From the NCBI RefSeq assembly GCF_002368195.1, contig NZ_AP018178.1, positions 2,364,238 to 2,428,237 of the forward strand: a stretch of DNA of 64,000 nucleotides, read 5' to 3'. Positions within the stretch are counted from its first letter, which is position 1, and every line of letters begins with the position of its first letter. The translations under genes were made by a program, and so were the position numbers. The notes under the pieces were generated by a model, which saw only the letters and a list, made by a program, of their open reading frames with translations, was not told where the DNA came from and made no database searches. This document shows positions 43,867-53,609 of the stretch, piece after piece. The stretch is from Calothrix sp. NIES-2100 (GTDB lineage Bacteria > Cyanobacteriota > Cyanobacteriia > Cyanobacteriales > Nostocaceae).

Positions 43867-44616
43867 TTAAACACTCCCAAACCTCCGCTCCCGTTGCTGG
43901 TAGGCAGATAAGGCGCGGTGAAATTCAACACGGTCAAAATCTGGCCAAAGAGTATCGGTGATATAAATTTCTCCATAAGCCATTTGCCAGAGAAGGAAAT
44001 TTGAGAGGCGCATTTCTCCGCTAGTACGGATTAATAAATCTGGGTCAGAAATACCTGCTGTATAGAGGTGGCGTTCAAATACTGCTTCATCAATTTCATC
44101 GGGTTGGAGTAGACCTTGCTGAACTTTCTGCGCGATCGCTCTACAAGCCTGTAAAATCTCTTGTCGTCCACCATAATTTGTGGCGATTGTAAACCGGATG
44201 CTGCGATTATCCTTAGTTTCTGCCATTGAACGGGAAATTTCTGCTTGGAGCGATCGCGGTAGGGCATTTAAATTGCCCACAAACTGAATTTGCACATTTT
44301 CCTCTACCATTTCCCGCAATTCTTGGCGTAACACTCTTTGGAATAGAGTCATCAAAAAGTCAACTTCTTCCTGGGGTCTTTTCCAATTTTCTGTGGAAAA
44401 AGCATAAGCCGTTAACGCCTGAATTCCCCAATCTTTACAACAACGCAGTAAATCCTTGAGCGCATCTACACCAGCTTTATGACCCATAATTCGGGGTAGA
44501 CCTTGACGTTTAGCCCATCGACCATTGCCATCCATAATCACCGCAACGTGCTGGGGCAATAGTTCTCGTTTTAAGCCAGGGGGCAATTCTTGCAGTTCAG
44601 TTTGTTGTGCTGTCAT
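43867..44616 (-). CDS. uppS: Isoprenyl (undecaprenyl-type) diphosphate synthase
   Basis: A 249-residue cis-prenyltransferase. The signature regions are HVAVIMDGNGRWAKRQG (catalytic Asp), GHKAGVDALKDLL, LTAYAFSTENWKRP and LLIRTSGEMRLSNFLLWQ. It extends farnesyl diphosphate with isopentenyl diphosphate to make the lipid carrier for peptidoglycan and polysaccharides. Its ATG overlaps the stop of cdaA by four bases, so it is translated with it. Confidence 0.95.
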   Translation of the reverse strand: MTAQQTELQELPPGLKRELLPQHVAVIMDGNGRWAKRQGLPRIMGHKAGVDALKDLLRCCKDWGIQALTAYAFSTENWKRPQEEVDFLMTLFQRVLRQELREMVEENVQIQFVGNLNALPRSLQAEISRSMAETKDNRSIRFTIATNYGGRQEILQACRAIAQKVQQGLLQPDEIDEAVFERHLYTAGISDPDLLIRTSGEMRLSNFLLWQMAYGEIYITDTLWPDFDRVEFHRALSAYQQRERRFGSV

Positions 44617-45536
44617 TTTTTGTCTCGAGAAGCGGTCGATGGTAATCTGAATAACCGTGAAACTAGTGCTAGTGCCTTAGTACTAATCTGACGACCCAAA
44701 CTTAATAAACCAGGAGCCACAGCTTCCCGATCTACTGTTGGGGATAATAGAGCCTCTAGAGTCTCTTTTAGTTTCCTAATCGTCAGCGGTCTATTTAGAA
44801 TTCCCCGTTCCGCTAAGGAAATAGAACCAGTTTCTTCTGATACAACGACACAAATGCAATTTTCGACACGCTCAGTAATTCCCATCGCTGCCCGATGGCG
44901 TGTTCCCAACTGGCGCGAGGCTGTACGTCCCGAAAGTGGTAAAATTATACCCGATGCTATAATCCGTGAGCCACGTATCAAAGTTGCCCCATCGTGCAAC
45001 AAAGTTTTTGGTTGAAATATTGTTTGGATTAATTCTTTAGTCACCTCAGCATTCAGCCTTACTCCTGGTACAGAAAAATCTCGCTCGTCAATTGGACCTT
45101 TTGTTTCCAAAATTAATAAAGCTCCAATCCGATTTTTTGACAGTTCTTTGACAGCCTCAACAATTTCATCAATTACACTATCGGATTTAGGTACTGCCAG
45201 ACTGGATGGTTGAAATAACTGACGGAATTCGCCACGGCCTAATTGTTCTAAAAATCGCCGAAATTCTGACTGGAGAGCAACTGCCATCGCCACTGCGCAG
45301 CCAATCACTAACTTTTCTAGTACGAAATTTAACAGTAGTAGCCCCAACCTGTTACTGAGTGCTGAGGCTAACATTAAAATAATAAATCCCCGTACCATCC
45401 AGAGTGTACGGCGCTCACTAATAATAACCAGTATCATATATGTCAGCGCCAACACGAATACGATATCCAGAGTCCAAAGCAGCAAGGACTGCGACCATCC
45501 CGGGTTTGTCAGCCATTGCTTCCACAAATATCTCAT
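44613..45536 (-). CDS. cdaA: Diadenylate cyclase CdaA (c-di-AMP synthase)
   Basis: A 307-residue protein. Three membrane helices (about 20-90) are followed by a DAC domain with LLHDGATLIRG (DGA motif) and GTRHRAAMGITE (RHR motif), both needed for making c-di-AMP from two ATP. The second messenger controls osmotic balance and day-night behaviour in cyanobacteria. The 3' end overlaps uppS (ATGA), linking c-di-AMP synthesis to cell-wall lipid-carrier synthesis at the level of translation. Confidence 0.93.
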   Translation of the reverse strand: MRYLWKQWLTNPGWSQSLLLWTLDIVFVLALTYMILVIISERRTLWMVRGFIILMLASALSNRLGLLLLNFVLEKLVIGCAVAMAVALQSEFRRFLEQLGRGEFRQLFQPSSLAVPKSDSVIDEIVEAVKELSKNRIGALLILETKGPIDERDFSVPGVRLNAEVTKELIQTIFQPKTLLHDGATLIRGSRIIASGIILPLSGRTASRQLGTRHRAAMGITERVENCICVVVSEETGSISLAERGILNRPLTIRKLKETLEALLSPTVDREAVAPGLLSLGRQISTKALALVSRLFRLPSTASRDKK

Positions 45537-45823
45537 GACATCTGGATTACTATTTTGCCTCTAAATACAGTGAATTAATTGTCAAGAGTCAAGAGTCAAT
45601 AGTCAATAGTCAATAGTGAACATTTATTAACTCTCGACTTTTGACTAAAGAAATGTGAAGTTTAAAGGATGAATGATGAAGTAAAAACTTGGTATATGCT
45701 GATTTGGGGTTTCCCCAACTAGCGGAGTCAACCGCTTGCCGAAAAAATCAGTCTTTTTGTACATTTATTCCCCATCCCTTTATAGGTGGGGTAATTTCAT
45801 ACTTCATCCTTCATCCTTCATCC

Positions 45824-47227
45824 TTATTTCTTAAGTCTTTCTGGTAGGCAATCTTGTCGAATCAAGTCTTGATACGTTTCGCGCTGCAAAATCAAATTTG
45901 CTTCGCCGTTTGCCACTACAACTGCTGCCGGTCGGGACAAGCGATTATAGTTAGATGCCATACTGTAATTGTAAGCACCTGTTCCCATTACTACGAGAAT
46001 ATCCCCTGGTTCAGTTTTTGGTAGTTGGGCATTTTTAATCAAAATATCCCCGGATTCACAATGCTTACCAGCTATTGTGACAGTTTCTGTTAAGGGAGCA
46101 GACATTTTATTGGCTACTACAGCTCGGTATTGTGACTGGTAAGTAATTGGGCGGGGATTATCTGACATTCCGCCATCAACTGCCACATAGGTACGAATTT
46201 CGGGAACAACTTTGGTTGAACCAATAGTGTAAGCCGTGACGCAAGCTGTGGCAATTAGCGATCGCCCTGGTTCACATAATAACTTAGGTAAGGGTAGATT
46301 TGCTTCGATGCAGGCTGCTTGCACTACTTCACAAATTGCTTTTACCCATTCGTCGATACTGGGAGGATCATCCGATTCTACATACCGAATACCTAAACCA
46401 CCACCGACATTCAATTGAGTAACATTTAAACCATACTTGGCCGCATCTTGCAACCATTGCACCATCACCTGAGCTAAATCCTGATGGGGTTGGCGCTCAA
46501 AAATTTGCGAACCAATATGAGCGTGTAAACCTACACAGTTCAAAGCCGATTGCTGACTGACAAAGGTAAAAACTTCATCTAAATCGTTGGGATCGAAGCC
46601 AAATTTACTGTCTAAGTGCCCTGTGCGAATATATTCGTGGGTATGACATTCTATACCTGGTGTTAATCGCAACATAATGGGAATCGACTGAGGGTCAGAA
46701 TTTTCTGCTGACTCCTGTGCTATTTCCACCAAGGTCTTTAACTCATACCAGTTATCCACCACAATGGTGACACCAGAGGCGATCGCTAAATTTAGCTCTG
46801 AGCGAGATTTATTATTACCGTGGAGGTAGATTTTTTCTGGGTTAACACCAGCGCTCAGGGCGGTGTACAGTTCCCCCCCAGAGACGACATCGATTCCTAA
46901 ACCTTCCGAGGCAACGATCGCGCAAACTGCCAAACAATTCCACGCTTTAGAAGCATAAAGTACTTGAGATTCCCCTTGATAGTATTGCTTGCAAGCATCC
47001 CGGTATTGCTGACAAGCCAAACGTAGGGTTTCTTCATCTAAAATATAAAGAGGCGAACCAAACTGCTGCACTAGGGTTGTGATATCACACCCACCAATTT
47101 CCAAGCAGCCATGACTATTTACTCTAGCCGTCAAGGGAAGGAGTTCTTGATTGGGCGAAGTGTTACGCCTTGGAGGTAAATACTGACTACCAGCATGTTG
47201 AACCCCAATAGGGTGAGTCGATACCAT
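45824..47227 (-). CDS. lysA: Diaminopimelate decarboxylase
   Basis: A 467-residue PLP enzyme. The cofactor lysine lies in VLYASKAWNC. HIGSQIFE, GGGLGIRY (phosphate-binding Gly loop) and LCEPGRSL follow, and CESGDIL gives the catalytic Cys from the partner subunit. It makes L-lysine from meso-diaminopimelate. The N-terminal ~45 residues extend beyond the usual bacterial form, as in other cyanobacteria. It is upstream of cdaA on the same strand with 287 bp of repeat-rich spacer. Confidence 0.93.
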   Translation of the reverse strand: MVSTHPIGVQHAGSQYLPPRRNTSPNQELLPLTARVNSHGCLEIGGCDITTLVQQFGSPLYILDEETLRLACQQYRDACKQYYQGESQVLYASKAWNCLAVCAIVASEGLGIDVVSGGELYTALSAGVNPEKIYLHGNNKSRSELNLAIASGVTIVVDNWYELKTLVEIAQESAENSDPQSIPIMLRLTPGIECHTHEYIRTGHLDSKFGFDPNDLDEVFTFVSQQSALNCVGLHAHIGSQIFERQPHQDLAQVMVQWLQDAAKYGLNVTQLNVGGGLGIRYVESDDPPSIDEWVKAICEVVQAACIEANLPLPKLLCEPGRSLIATACVTAYTIGSTKVVPEIRTYVAVDGGMSDNPRPITYQSQYRAVVANKMSAPLTETVTIAGKHCESGDILIKNAQLPKTEPGDILVVMGTGAYNYSMASNYNRLSRPAAVVVANGEANLILQRETYQDLIRQDCLPERLKK

Positions 47228-47319
47228 AACTATAAGAGTTGTCCTTGTTCAATTTATGGGCGTGAGTGAGTCTCCCGATTCCCAGTTTACAAAGGGTTTG
47301 TAATCTTATTCAAATAAAT

Positions 47320-47871
47320 GTGATCTCATTAGACTTAAAACTTCAACCACTGACATCAGATGATCTGAGTGCAGTGCTAGAACTGGATAAAGCCTGTTTT
47401 GGTGGTCTTTGGACATTAGAGGGCTACCAACGAGAGTTGGATAGTCCTAACAGTGATTTACTTGGTTTATTTTCCCCAGTCTCTAGCTTGAATTTGCTAG
47501 GTATGGGTTGTTTTTGGTCAATTTTAGAAGAAGCCCACATCACAATTTTGGCAGTACATCCCCAATATCACTGTCAAGGTTTGGGACAAGCTTTACTCTA
47601 TTCCCTCCTGAAGACAGCTAGCGATCGCGGTTTGGAGCGAGCTACCCTCGAAGTTAGGGCTTCCAACTTAGCGGCTATATCTTTATATCAAAAATTTGGC
47701 TTCAAAACAGCTGGGCTTCGGCGGCGTTACTATCAGGATAATGGCGAAGACGCTTTAATTCTTTGGCTTGGCGATCTCCAATACCCCCAATTTCAAACAA
47801 CTTTGCACCAATGGCAGACTATGGTGAGCCATCGCCTCTCTAAATCCTCTTGGCAATTTCTATTTTCGTAA
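47320..47871 (+). CDS. rimI: RimI-type ribosomal-protein alanine N-acetyltransferase
   Basis: A 183-residue GNAT protein. LAVHPQYHCQGLGQALLYSLL is the acetyl-CoA loop (Q-x-x-G-x-G/A), followed by LEVRASNLAAISLYQKFGFK, the typical RimI core. It may acetylate the N-terminus of ribosomal protein S18 or another protein. I prefer the GTG at 47320, which gives a usual N-terminus, to the GTG at 47266. The gene is divergent to lysA. Confidence 0.8.
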   Translation: MISLDLKLQPLTSDDLSAVLELDKACFGGLWTLEGYQRELDSPNSDLLGLFSPVSSLNLLGMGCFWSILEEAHITILAVHPQYHCQGLGQALLYSLLKTASDRGLERATLEVRASNLAAISLYQKFGFKTAGLRRRYYQDNGEDALILWLGDLQYPQFQTTLHQWQTMVSHRLSKSSWQFLFS

Positions 47872-48369
47872 AATGGGCATTGGGCATTGGGCATTGGGAA
47901 GAGACGGGGGATATGACGAAATGCGGAAGAAAACTCCTCAAACTCCCTTATCTCCTCATCCCCCTAGCCCCTTGACAGTTGACTTTTTACCCTCTTCATG
48001 AAAAAAATATATTTCCTTTAAAGAATTTTTATGAGTATTAGTTATAGTTTTTAAAATTTTTATTAAAAAAATAAATAAAATTTTGATAATTCTTGACTTA
48101 GATAAAAATATATGTTAAGTATAAATGTTTGGAAGTGGTGATAAAACAAAGACTTCCAGTGTTTTTTTGTGGGCAATCATAGCTAAAAACCCTGGTCATC
48201 TTGTTCTCCTCAGTACAACAACCACACAAAAGTAATAAATATTCAGGAATTACGCCATCAACTTGGGTGATACTTCTAGGATGTCTTGATTTTTTGATAC
48301 AGATATCCTAAACCTTAGCCTGTGCTAAAATCAGCGTACCGGCACGACGCAGGTGATGGGAAAAATGCC
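47872..48369. other. AT-rich upstream region of clpC
   Basis: No gene is seen in these 498 bp. GGGCATT heptamers start it (47874-47900), and a very AT-rich stretch (about 48000-48125) precedes clpC. It probably carries the clpC promoter. Confidence 0.5.
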
Positions 48370-50838
48370 ATGTTTGAACGCTTCACAGAAAAAGCTATTA
48401 AGGTAATCATGCTGGCCCAAGAAGAGGCCCGCCGCTTAGGCCACAATTTCGTCGGCACTGAGCAGATCCTCTTGGGTCTGATTGGTGAAGGGACGGGAGT
48501 TGCAGCCAAAGTGTTGAAATCAATGGGTGTCAATCTCAAAGATGCCCGAATTGAGGTAGAAAAAATCATAGGCCGGGGTTCTGGCTTTGTCGCGGTGGAA
48601 ATACCTTTTACGCCACGGGCAAAGCGGGTTCTAGAACTATCCTTAGAAGAAGCGCGCCAATTAGGCCATAACTACATTGGCACCGAGCATCTCCTGTTGG
48701 GCCTGATCCGGGAAGGGGAAGGTGTAGCAGCTAGGGTGCTAGAAAATCTAGGCGTAGATCTATCTAAGGTAAGAACCCAAGTTATCCGGATGTTGGGAGA
48801 AACGGCGGAAGTATCACCCGGTGGCTCCTCCAGCCGCACCAAAACCCCAACTTTGGATGAATTTGGCTCGAACCTGACCCAAATGGCAACGGACAACAAA
48901 CTCGATCCAGTGGTGGGACGCGCCAAAGAAATCGAGCGAGTTATCCAGATTTTGGGACGCCGGACAAAAAATAACCCAGTGCTGATCGGCGAACCAGGGG
49001 TTGGTAAAACAGCGATCGCCGAAGGTTTAGCGAGCCGCATTGCCAACAAAGATGTCCCCGACATCCTGGAAGATAAGCGCGTAGTCACTCTGGATATCGG
49101 CTTGCTGGTAGCAGGAACCAAGTACCGGGGTGAATTTGAAGAACGTCTGAAGAAAATCATGGATGAAATCCGCTCTGCGGGTAACGTGATTCTCGTAATT
49201 GACGAAGTCCACACCCTAATTGGTGCAGGTGCGGCGGAAGGCGCAATCGACGCGGCGAACATCCTCAAGCCAGCTTTGGCTAGAGGTGAACTGCAATGTA
49301 TTGGCGCGACAACCCTGGATGAATACCGCAAGCACATCGAGCGAGATGCAGCCCTAGAAAGACGTTTCCAACCAGTAATGGTGGGAGAACCCTCAGTTGA
49401 TGAAACAATTGAGATTTTGTATGGTCTGCGCGATCGCTACGAGCAACACCACAAGCTGAAAATATCCGATGAAGCTTTAGTGGCTGCGGCTAAATTATCT
49501 GATCGTTATATTAGCGATCGCTACCTCCCAGATAAAGCCATCGACTTGATCGATGAAGCAGGTTCGAGAGTTCGGTTGATTAACTCCCAACTACCACCAG
49601 CAGCCAAAGAGTTAGACAAAGAACTGCGACAAATCTTAAAAGAAAAAGATGATGCAGTTCGCTCCCAAGACTTCGACCGAGCTGGGGAATTGCGCGATCG
49701 CGAAATGGAAATCAAAGCCGAAATCCGCGCCATTGCTCAAAGCAAGACCAATGGCTCTGGTAACGAAGGTCTAGAACCCGTCGTTACAGAAGAGGATATC
49801 GCCCACATCGTCGCCTCCTGGACTGGCGTTCCGGTGAACAAACTCACCGAATCCGAATCCGAGAAGCTGTTGCACATGGAAGACACCTTACATCAGCGTC
49901 TCATTGGACAAGAAGATGCTGTCAAGGCCGTTTCCCGAGCAATTCGCCGCGCTCGTGTCGGTTTGAAGAATCCCAATCGACCTATCGCCAGCTTTGTCTT
50001 CTCAGGCCCCACTGGTGTTGGTAAAACCGAATTGGCTAAATCCTTGGCTTCTTACTTCTTCGGTTCCGAAGAAGCAATGATTAGGCTCGATATGTCCGAA
50101 TATATGGAGCGTCACACCGTCAGCAAACTGATCGGTTCACCTCCAGGTTACGTTGGCTATAACGAAGGCGGTCAGCTAACCGAAGCAGTGAGACGTAGAC
50201 CTTACACCGTGGTGCTATTCGACGAAATCGAAAAAGCTCACCCCGATGTCTTCAACATGCTGCTGCAAATTTTAGAAGACGGTCGCTTAACCGATGCTAA
50301 AGGTCGCACCGTTGACTTTAAGAACACCTTGCTGATTTTGACATCTAACATCGGTTCCAAGGTAATTGAAAAAGGTGGTGGCGGTATCGGCTTCGAGTTT
50401 GCTGATGATGCTAGCGAATCGCAATACAACCGCATTCGCTCCTTAGTGAACGAAGAACTGAAGCAATACTTCCGTCCAGAATTCCTCAACCGTCTAGATG
50501 AAATTATCGTCTTCCGTCAGTTGAGCAAGGCCGAAGTTACCGAAATCGCCGATATCATGCTCAAAGAAGTATTTGGTCGCCTGACCGAAAAAGGTATCAC
50601 CTTAGAAGTCACCGACCGCTTCAAAGACCGCCTGATCACAGAAGGCTACAGCCCCAGCTACGGCGCAAGGCCATTGCGTCGAGCAATTATGCGCTTGTTA
50701 GAAGATAGCTTGGCTGAAGAGATTCTCTCTGGTCGCATCAAAGATGGCGATACAGCGCTTGTTGACGTTGATGAAAACGGTAACGTTCAAGTCAGTTCGG
50801 AACAGCGCCGGGAATTGTTATCTCAAGGCGTTGAGTAA
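48370..50838 (+). CDS. clpC: ClpC ATPase, Hsp100 chaperone of the Clp protease
   Basis: An 822-residue AAA+ protein. A doubled N-terminal Clp repeat domain (about 1-145) precedes AAA-1 with Walker A GEPGVGKTA and Walker B VILVIDEVH. A UVR-like middle domain contains SQDFDRAGELRDREME, and AAA-2 has GPTGVGKTE and VVLFDEIEKAH. It unfolds proteins for ClpP/ClpR and is essential in cyanobacteria. The start at the ATG of MFERFTEKA (with GGGAA upstream) is preferred to an in-frame start 48 bp earlier. A good terminator follows. Confidence 0.95.
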   Translation: MFERFTEKAIKVIMLAQEEARRLGHNFVGTEQILLGLIGEGTGVAAKVLKSMGVNLKDARIEVEKIIGRGSGFVAVEIPFTPRAKRVLELSLEEARQLGHNYIGTEHLLLGLIREGEGVAARVLENLGVDLSKVRTQVIRMLGETAEVSPGGSSSRTKTPTLDEFGSNLTQMATDNKLDPVVGRAKEIERVIQILGRRTKNNPVLIGEPGVGKTAIAEGLASRIANKDVPDILEDKRVVTLDIGLLVAGTKYRGEFEERLKKIMDEIRSAGNVILVIDEVHTLIGAGAAEGAIDAANILKPALARGELQCIGATTLDEYRKHIERDAALERRFQPVMVGEPSVDETIEILYGLRDRYEQHHKLKISDEALVAAAKLSDRYISDRYLPDKAIDLIDEAGSRVRLINSQLPPAAKELDKELRQILKEKDDAVRSQDFDRAGELRDREMEIKAEIRAIAQSKTNGSGNEGLEPVVTEEDIAHIVASWTGVPVNKLTESESEKLLHMEDTLHQRLIGQEDAVKAVSRAIRRARVGLKNPNRPIASFVFSGPTGVGKTELAKSLASYFFGSEEAMIRLDMSEYMERHTVSKLIGSPPGYVGYNEGGQLTEAVRRRPYTVVLFDEIEKAHPDVFNMLLQILEDGRLTDAKGRTVDFKNTLLILTSNIGSKVIEKGGGGIGFEFADDASESQYNRIRSLVNEELKQYFRPEFLNRLDEIIVFRQLSKAEVTEIADIMLKEVFGRLTEKGITLEVTDRFKDRLITEGYSPSYGARPLRRAIMRLLEDSLAEEILSGRIKDGDTALVDVDENGNVQVSSEQRRELLSQGVE

Positions 50839-50887
50839 GATTTAAAACTTCAGATTTGGGGTTAAATCTCAAATTTAAAAATTCAAG

Positions 50888-50918
50888 CGGTAGAGTATTC
50901 ATTGCTCTACCGTTTTTT
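50888..50918 (+). terminator. Rho-independent terminator of clpC
   Basis: CGGTAGAG, a nine-base loop, CTCTACCG and six T lie 50 bases after the clpC stop. Confidence 0.85.
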
Positions 50919-51148
50919 GTTAACAACAAAACTTCTTCAGCTTTGTATTGGACAAAATCCTTCGATTAATGAACGGGTGCTGGCTCATTTTGATAATCTT
51001 AGTGCAAAATATACAATTTAAATACGTACATAGATATGGTAGCGTATTTGATAAAGCTATCCCCTGTGTTAGATTGATCAGATAAGCACTAAATAATTTT
51101 GAGCCAATAAGGCCTTTACTAAATGTAGAAACCTATTTTCATTTTTAT

Positions 51149-52384
51149 ATGAGTCAATTAGATAAAGCTCTACGTCAATTTGAAGCTGTTGAGGCGAATT
51201 TAGTTAAGCTGGAAAATTTATGGAATTTGTTACACAAGAATATACCTGTTGGTATTGTATTTGGGACAAATAATATTTATGAAGATGCTTGTCGTTCATA
51301 TGAGCATATACTCACAGTTCTACCATTTATTGATGGTTGGAAACCAATAGCATTACCTTGTACTCTTGATGAGATTGCCCAAGGGCGTCTTGATGCACAT
51401 GAAGTTGGAGTCCTAGAAATTGAACTTGAACTAGAGCGTAAAATTGAACAGCCTGGTAAAGAACTACGGGAGTATAGATTCCGTTTTAATCAGAAACGGC
51501 GTAAGGTTATTCAAAACTTAGTGCTACAAACTTCTAATGAAATAGATCAACTACTAGATAGGCTGCAAAAAATTTATCCTATCGACTATGAAGATGAAGT
51601 TGACTATGAAAATGAAGAATATATTAATAAATTACAAGAGATAAAAAAGAAAAAAATTGAAGATAGTGATTGGCAGACACTCGGCAATAAGATAAAGCAA
51701 ATAGATGTATTACTGGGTAGCAGTGTACCTAGGCCTCCAAGGTGGAGTGATATGCTACGTCATATCTCCTATGCACAAATTAATGATTTGAGAGATATTG
51801 TCCGGTTTGATTGGCCAAGTGTTAAGAAAGGAATTAAAGCATCACTATACGCTACGAATGAACCAATTCCAATTGAGATTAATGATTTAGCTGAACTTGT
51901 TGTATCAAATTCTTCAGGTTCTATTATTACTAAGTTAAATTGGGAAAAGCTTTCTGGTGAAAACTTTGAACGTTTGATATTTAATTTAGTAACTTCGGAA
52001 CAAAGCCATGAGAATCCGGAATGGTTTATGCACACTAACGCCCCCGATCGTGGTCGGGATCTGTCTGTTTATCGAGTTTATAGAGATAGATTGAGTGGCG
52101 TAATCCGTAGGCGCGTTATTATTCAGTGCAAACATTGGCTTACTAAAAGTATTTCTTTACCAGATCTGAGTGCAGTAAAAGATCAGGTAAAACTTTGGGA
52201 ACCACCAAGAGTAGATATTTTAGTAATTGCTACAACAGGGCGCTTTACCGCTGATGCTATTAGCTACGTTGAGAAACACAATCAATCAGATTCCGCTATG
52301 ACGATTGAGTTGTGGCCAGAGAGCCATCTTGAGACTGTCCTAGCTTCAAATCCTGCTTTAGTTGCGGAATTTGGTTTACGATAG
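51149..52384 (+). CDS. Restriction-type (PD-(D/E)xK) nuclease, possibly defence
   Basis: A 411-residue protein. Residues 1 to about 260 are mostly helical and charged and not recognised. The C-terminal part looks like an Mrr/REase_cat domain: LSGENFERLIFNLV, GRDLSVYR (catalytic Asp) and VIIQCKHW (QxK), followed by ILVIATTGRFTADAI. It stands alone, without a methyltransferase, which suits a modification-dependent or abortive type. The AT content and lack of an operon partner fit an acquired accessory gene. The N-terminal part probably senses the trigger. Function is inferred from the nuclease motifs. Confidence 0.7.
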   Translation: MSQLDKALRQFEAVEANLVKLENLWNLLHKNIPVGIVFGTNNIYEDACRSYEHILTVLPFIDGWKPIALPCTLDEIAQGRLDAHEVGVLEIELELERKIEQPGKELREYRFRFNQKRRKVIQNLVLQTSNEIDQLLDRLQKIYPIDYEDEVDYENEEYINKLQEIKKKKIEDSDWQTLGNKIKQIDVLLGSSVPRPPRWSDMLRHISYAQINDLRDIVRFDWPSVKKGIKASLYATNEPIPIEINDLAELVVSNSSGSIITKLNWEKLSGENFERLIFNLVTSEQSHENPEWFMHTNAPDRGRDLSVYRVYRDRLSGVIRRRVIIQCKHWLTKSISLPDLSAVKDQVKLWEPPRVDILVIATTGRFTADAISYVEKHNQSDSAMTIELWPESHLETVLASNPALVAEFGLR

Positions 52385-52733
52385 TATCCCTTTAAGTCAT
52401 CAAGTTCAACGCAGGATGTGCAAGATATTTATTGGTAAGTTGGGTTGAGTAAAATAGGTAGGATTCCAAATTGAAAGATGTAGTATTAGTTGACATTTCT
52501 GGTATTGTCTGATGATAAGGATTTTAATCAAAAATCAAAAATATGTATAAAATTAGTCTTTTACCTATGTCCAAAGAACCTTAAACTAGACTTCTGCGAT
52601 TCATATTTGCTATAAAGTAGCTGCTTGGAGTTTGAAAAAAATCCTAGCGATCGCACATAATTTTGCCTTGAGATACAATCAACCGTAGGGGCGGGGTTTC
52701 CCCGCCCTTGACGACCATATATAATACCCAATC
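52385..52733. other. Gap without a gene
   Basis: This 349-bp stretch separates the nuclease gene from the antitoxin-like gene. A GGGGCGGGG-TTT-CCCCGCCC hairpin lies at about 52688-52707. I see no gene in it. Confidence 0.5.
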
Positions 52734-52964
52734 ATGGATTTGATCGGTATCAGCAAATATAGTGAATTGATAGAACTATCAAAATCTATGACTCAAACAG
52801 AAAAGACGCAGAAAGAAACAAACATCAGCCGTCGTGAATTGATGAAATTGCCATTAGAAGAACGACGACGGATATTAGCAGAACAAGCTGAGTTAATGTT
52901 ACCTCACTACCAACAAGATAAAGAATGGCAAGAATTAGATACAGGAGAATTTGTTGATTATTAA
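52734..52964 (+). CDS. Small antitoxin-like protein without an adjacent toxin
   Basis: A 76-residue protein. The second half, RRELMKLPLEERRRILAEQA followed by HYQQDKEWQELDTGEF, is a pattern common in cyanobacterial antitoxin-type proteins that precede a toxin. An internal ATG at 52788 (MTQTEKTQKE) would give a 58-residue version starting at the same conserved part. The next gene encodes a membrane protein rather than a toxin, so it is an orphan here. The antitoxin role is inference. Confidence 0.6.
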   Translation: MDLIGISKYSELIELSKSMTQTEKTQKETNISRRELMKLPLEERRRILAEQAELMLPHYQQDKEWQELDTGEFVDY

Positions 52965-52988
52965 TAGATAAATTAATCAAACAGCTAT

Positions 52989-53603
52989 ATGTCAATGTAC
53001 AAAAGTATTCTTTGGTTTAACAGTTTAGGTTTATTTGCAATCATTATTCTCATACTTGCTACTAAAGCATTTGATATATCAGCAGGGGGATTATTTTTAC
53101 CCCCTCCGGCTCCAGAATATCCTAGCGCCGGGTTATTAACACATACTTTTCAAATATTATGTTGTGTACCGCCGTTAGTTTGCGCTTTTAGTTTTGCTTT
53201 ACTGAAAAAAATCAACCCTGGGGGTAAAAACAATAAATTTATTCTTTTTTCGGCATTATTAACAGCAGGCTTTTTAATCAATGAAATTTATCGAATTCAC
53301 GTTATTGGTACACAAATTGGTATTCCTAAGTTAGTAACTATCTTCATTTATACTACTATTGGCATTTCCTACGGATTGACTTTTAGAAGGCAATTTAAAT
53401 CAACACCATACATCATACTCTTAACTGGCTTAGGCTTATTATTGATTGCTGTTACAGTAGATTCACTACGCTTGAGTGGTAATGGAACTCCTAGCCTTTT
53501 AGAGGGTATACCTAAGTTGTTGAGTGGGTTGAATGTGGCGCTTTATTTTTGGTTTGTCTGTTATGATGAGGTTCTCAATTCACTTCATTATTATAAGAAT
53601 TAA
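52989..53603 (+). CDS. Multi-pass membrane protein, unknown
   Basis: A 204-residue protein with about six hydrophobic segments. A Pro-rich loop (LFLPPPAPEYPS) follows the first. The start ATG is 24 bp after the antitoxin-like gene. No signature known to me. It converges with fdhD at a distance of six bases, so the two transcripts must overlap. Confidence 0.65.
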   Translation: MSMYKSILWFNSLGLFAIIILILATKAFDISAGGLFLPPPAPEYPSAGLLTHTFQILCCVPPLVCAFSFALLKKINPGGKNNKFILFSALLTAGFLINEIYRIHVIGTQIGIPKLVTIFIYTTIGISYGLTFRRQFKSTPYIILLTGLGLLLIAVTVDSLRLSGNGTPSLLEGIPKLLSGLNVALYFWFVCYDEVLNSLHYYKN

Positions 53604-53609
53604 TAATTT

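Noticed and set aside
43518..43961. 147-codon rightward frame overlapping DUF3143 and uppS
   Set aside because: It is a shadow of the DUF3143 gene in another frame, running on into the antisense of uppS.
48672..49337. 221-codon frame antisense to clpC
   Set aside because: It lies wholly within the well-supported clpC gene and is open because of codon bias on the opposite strand.
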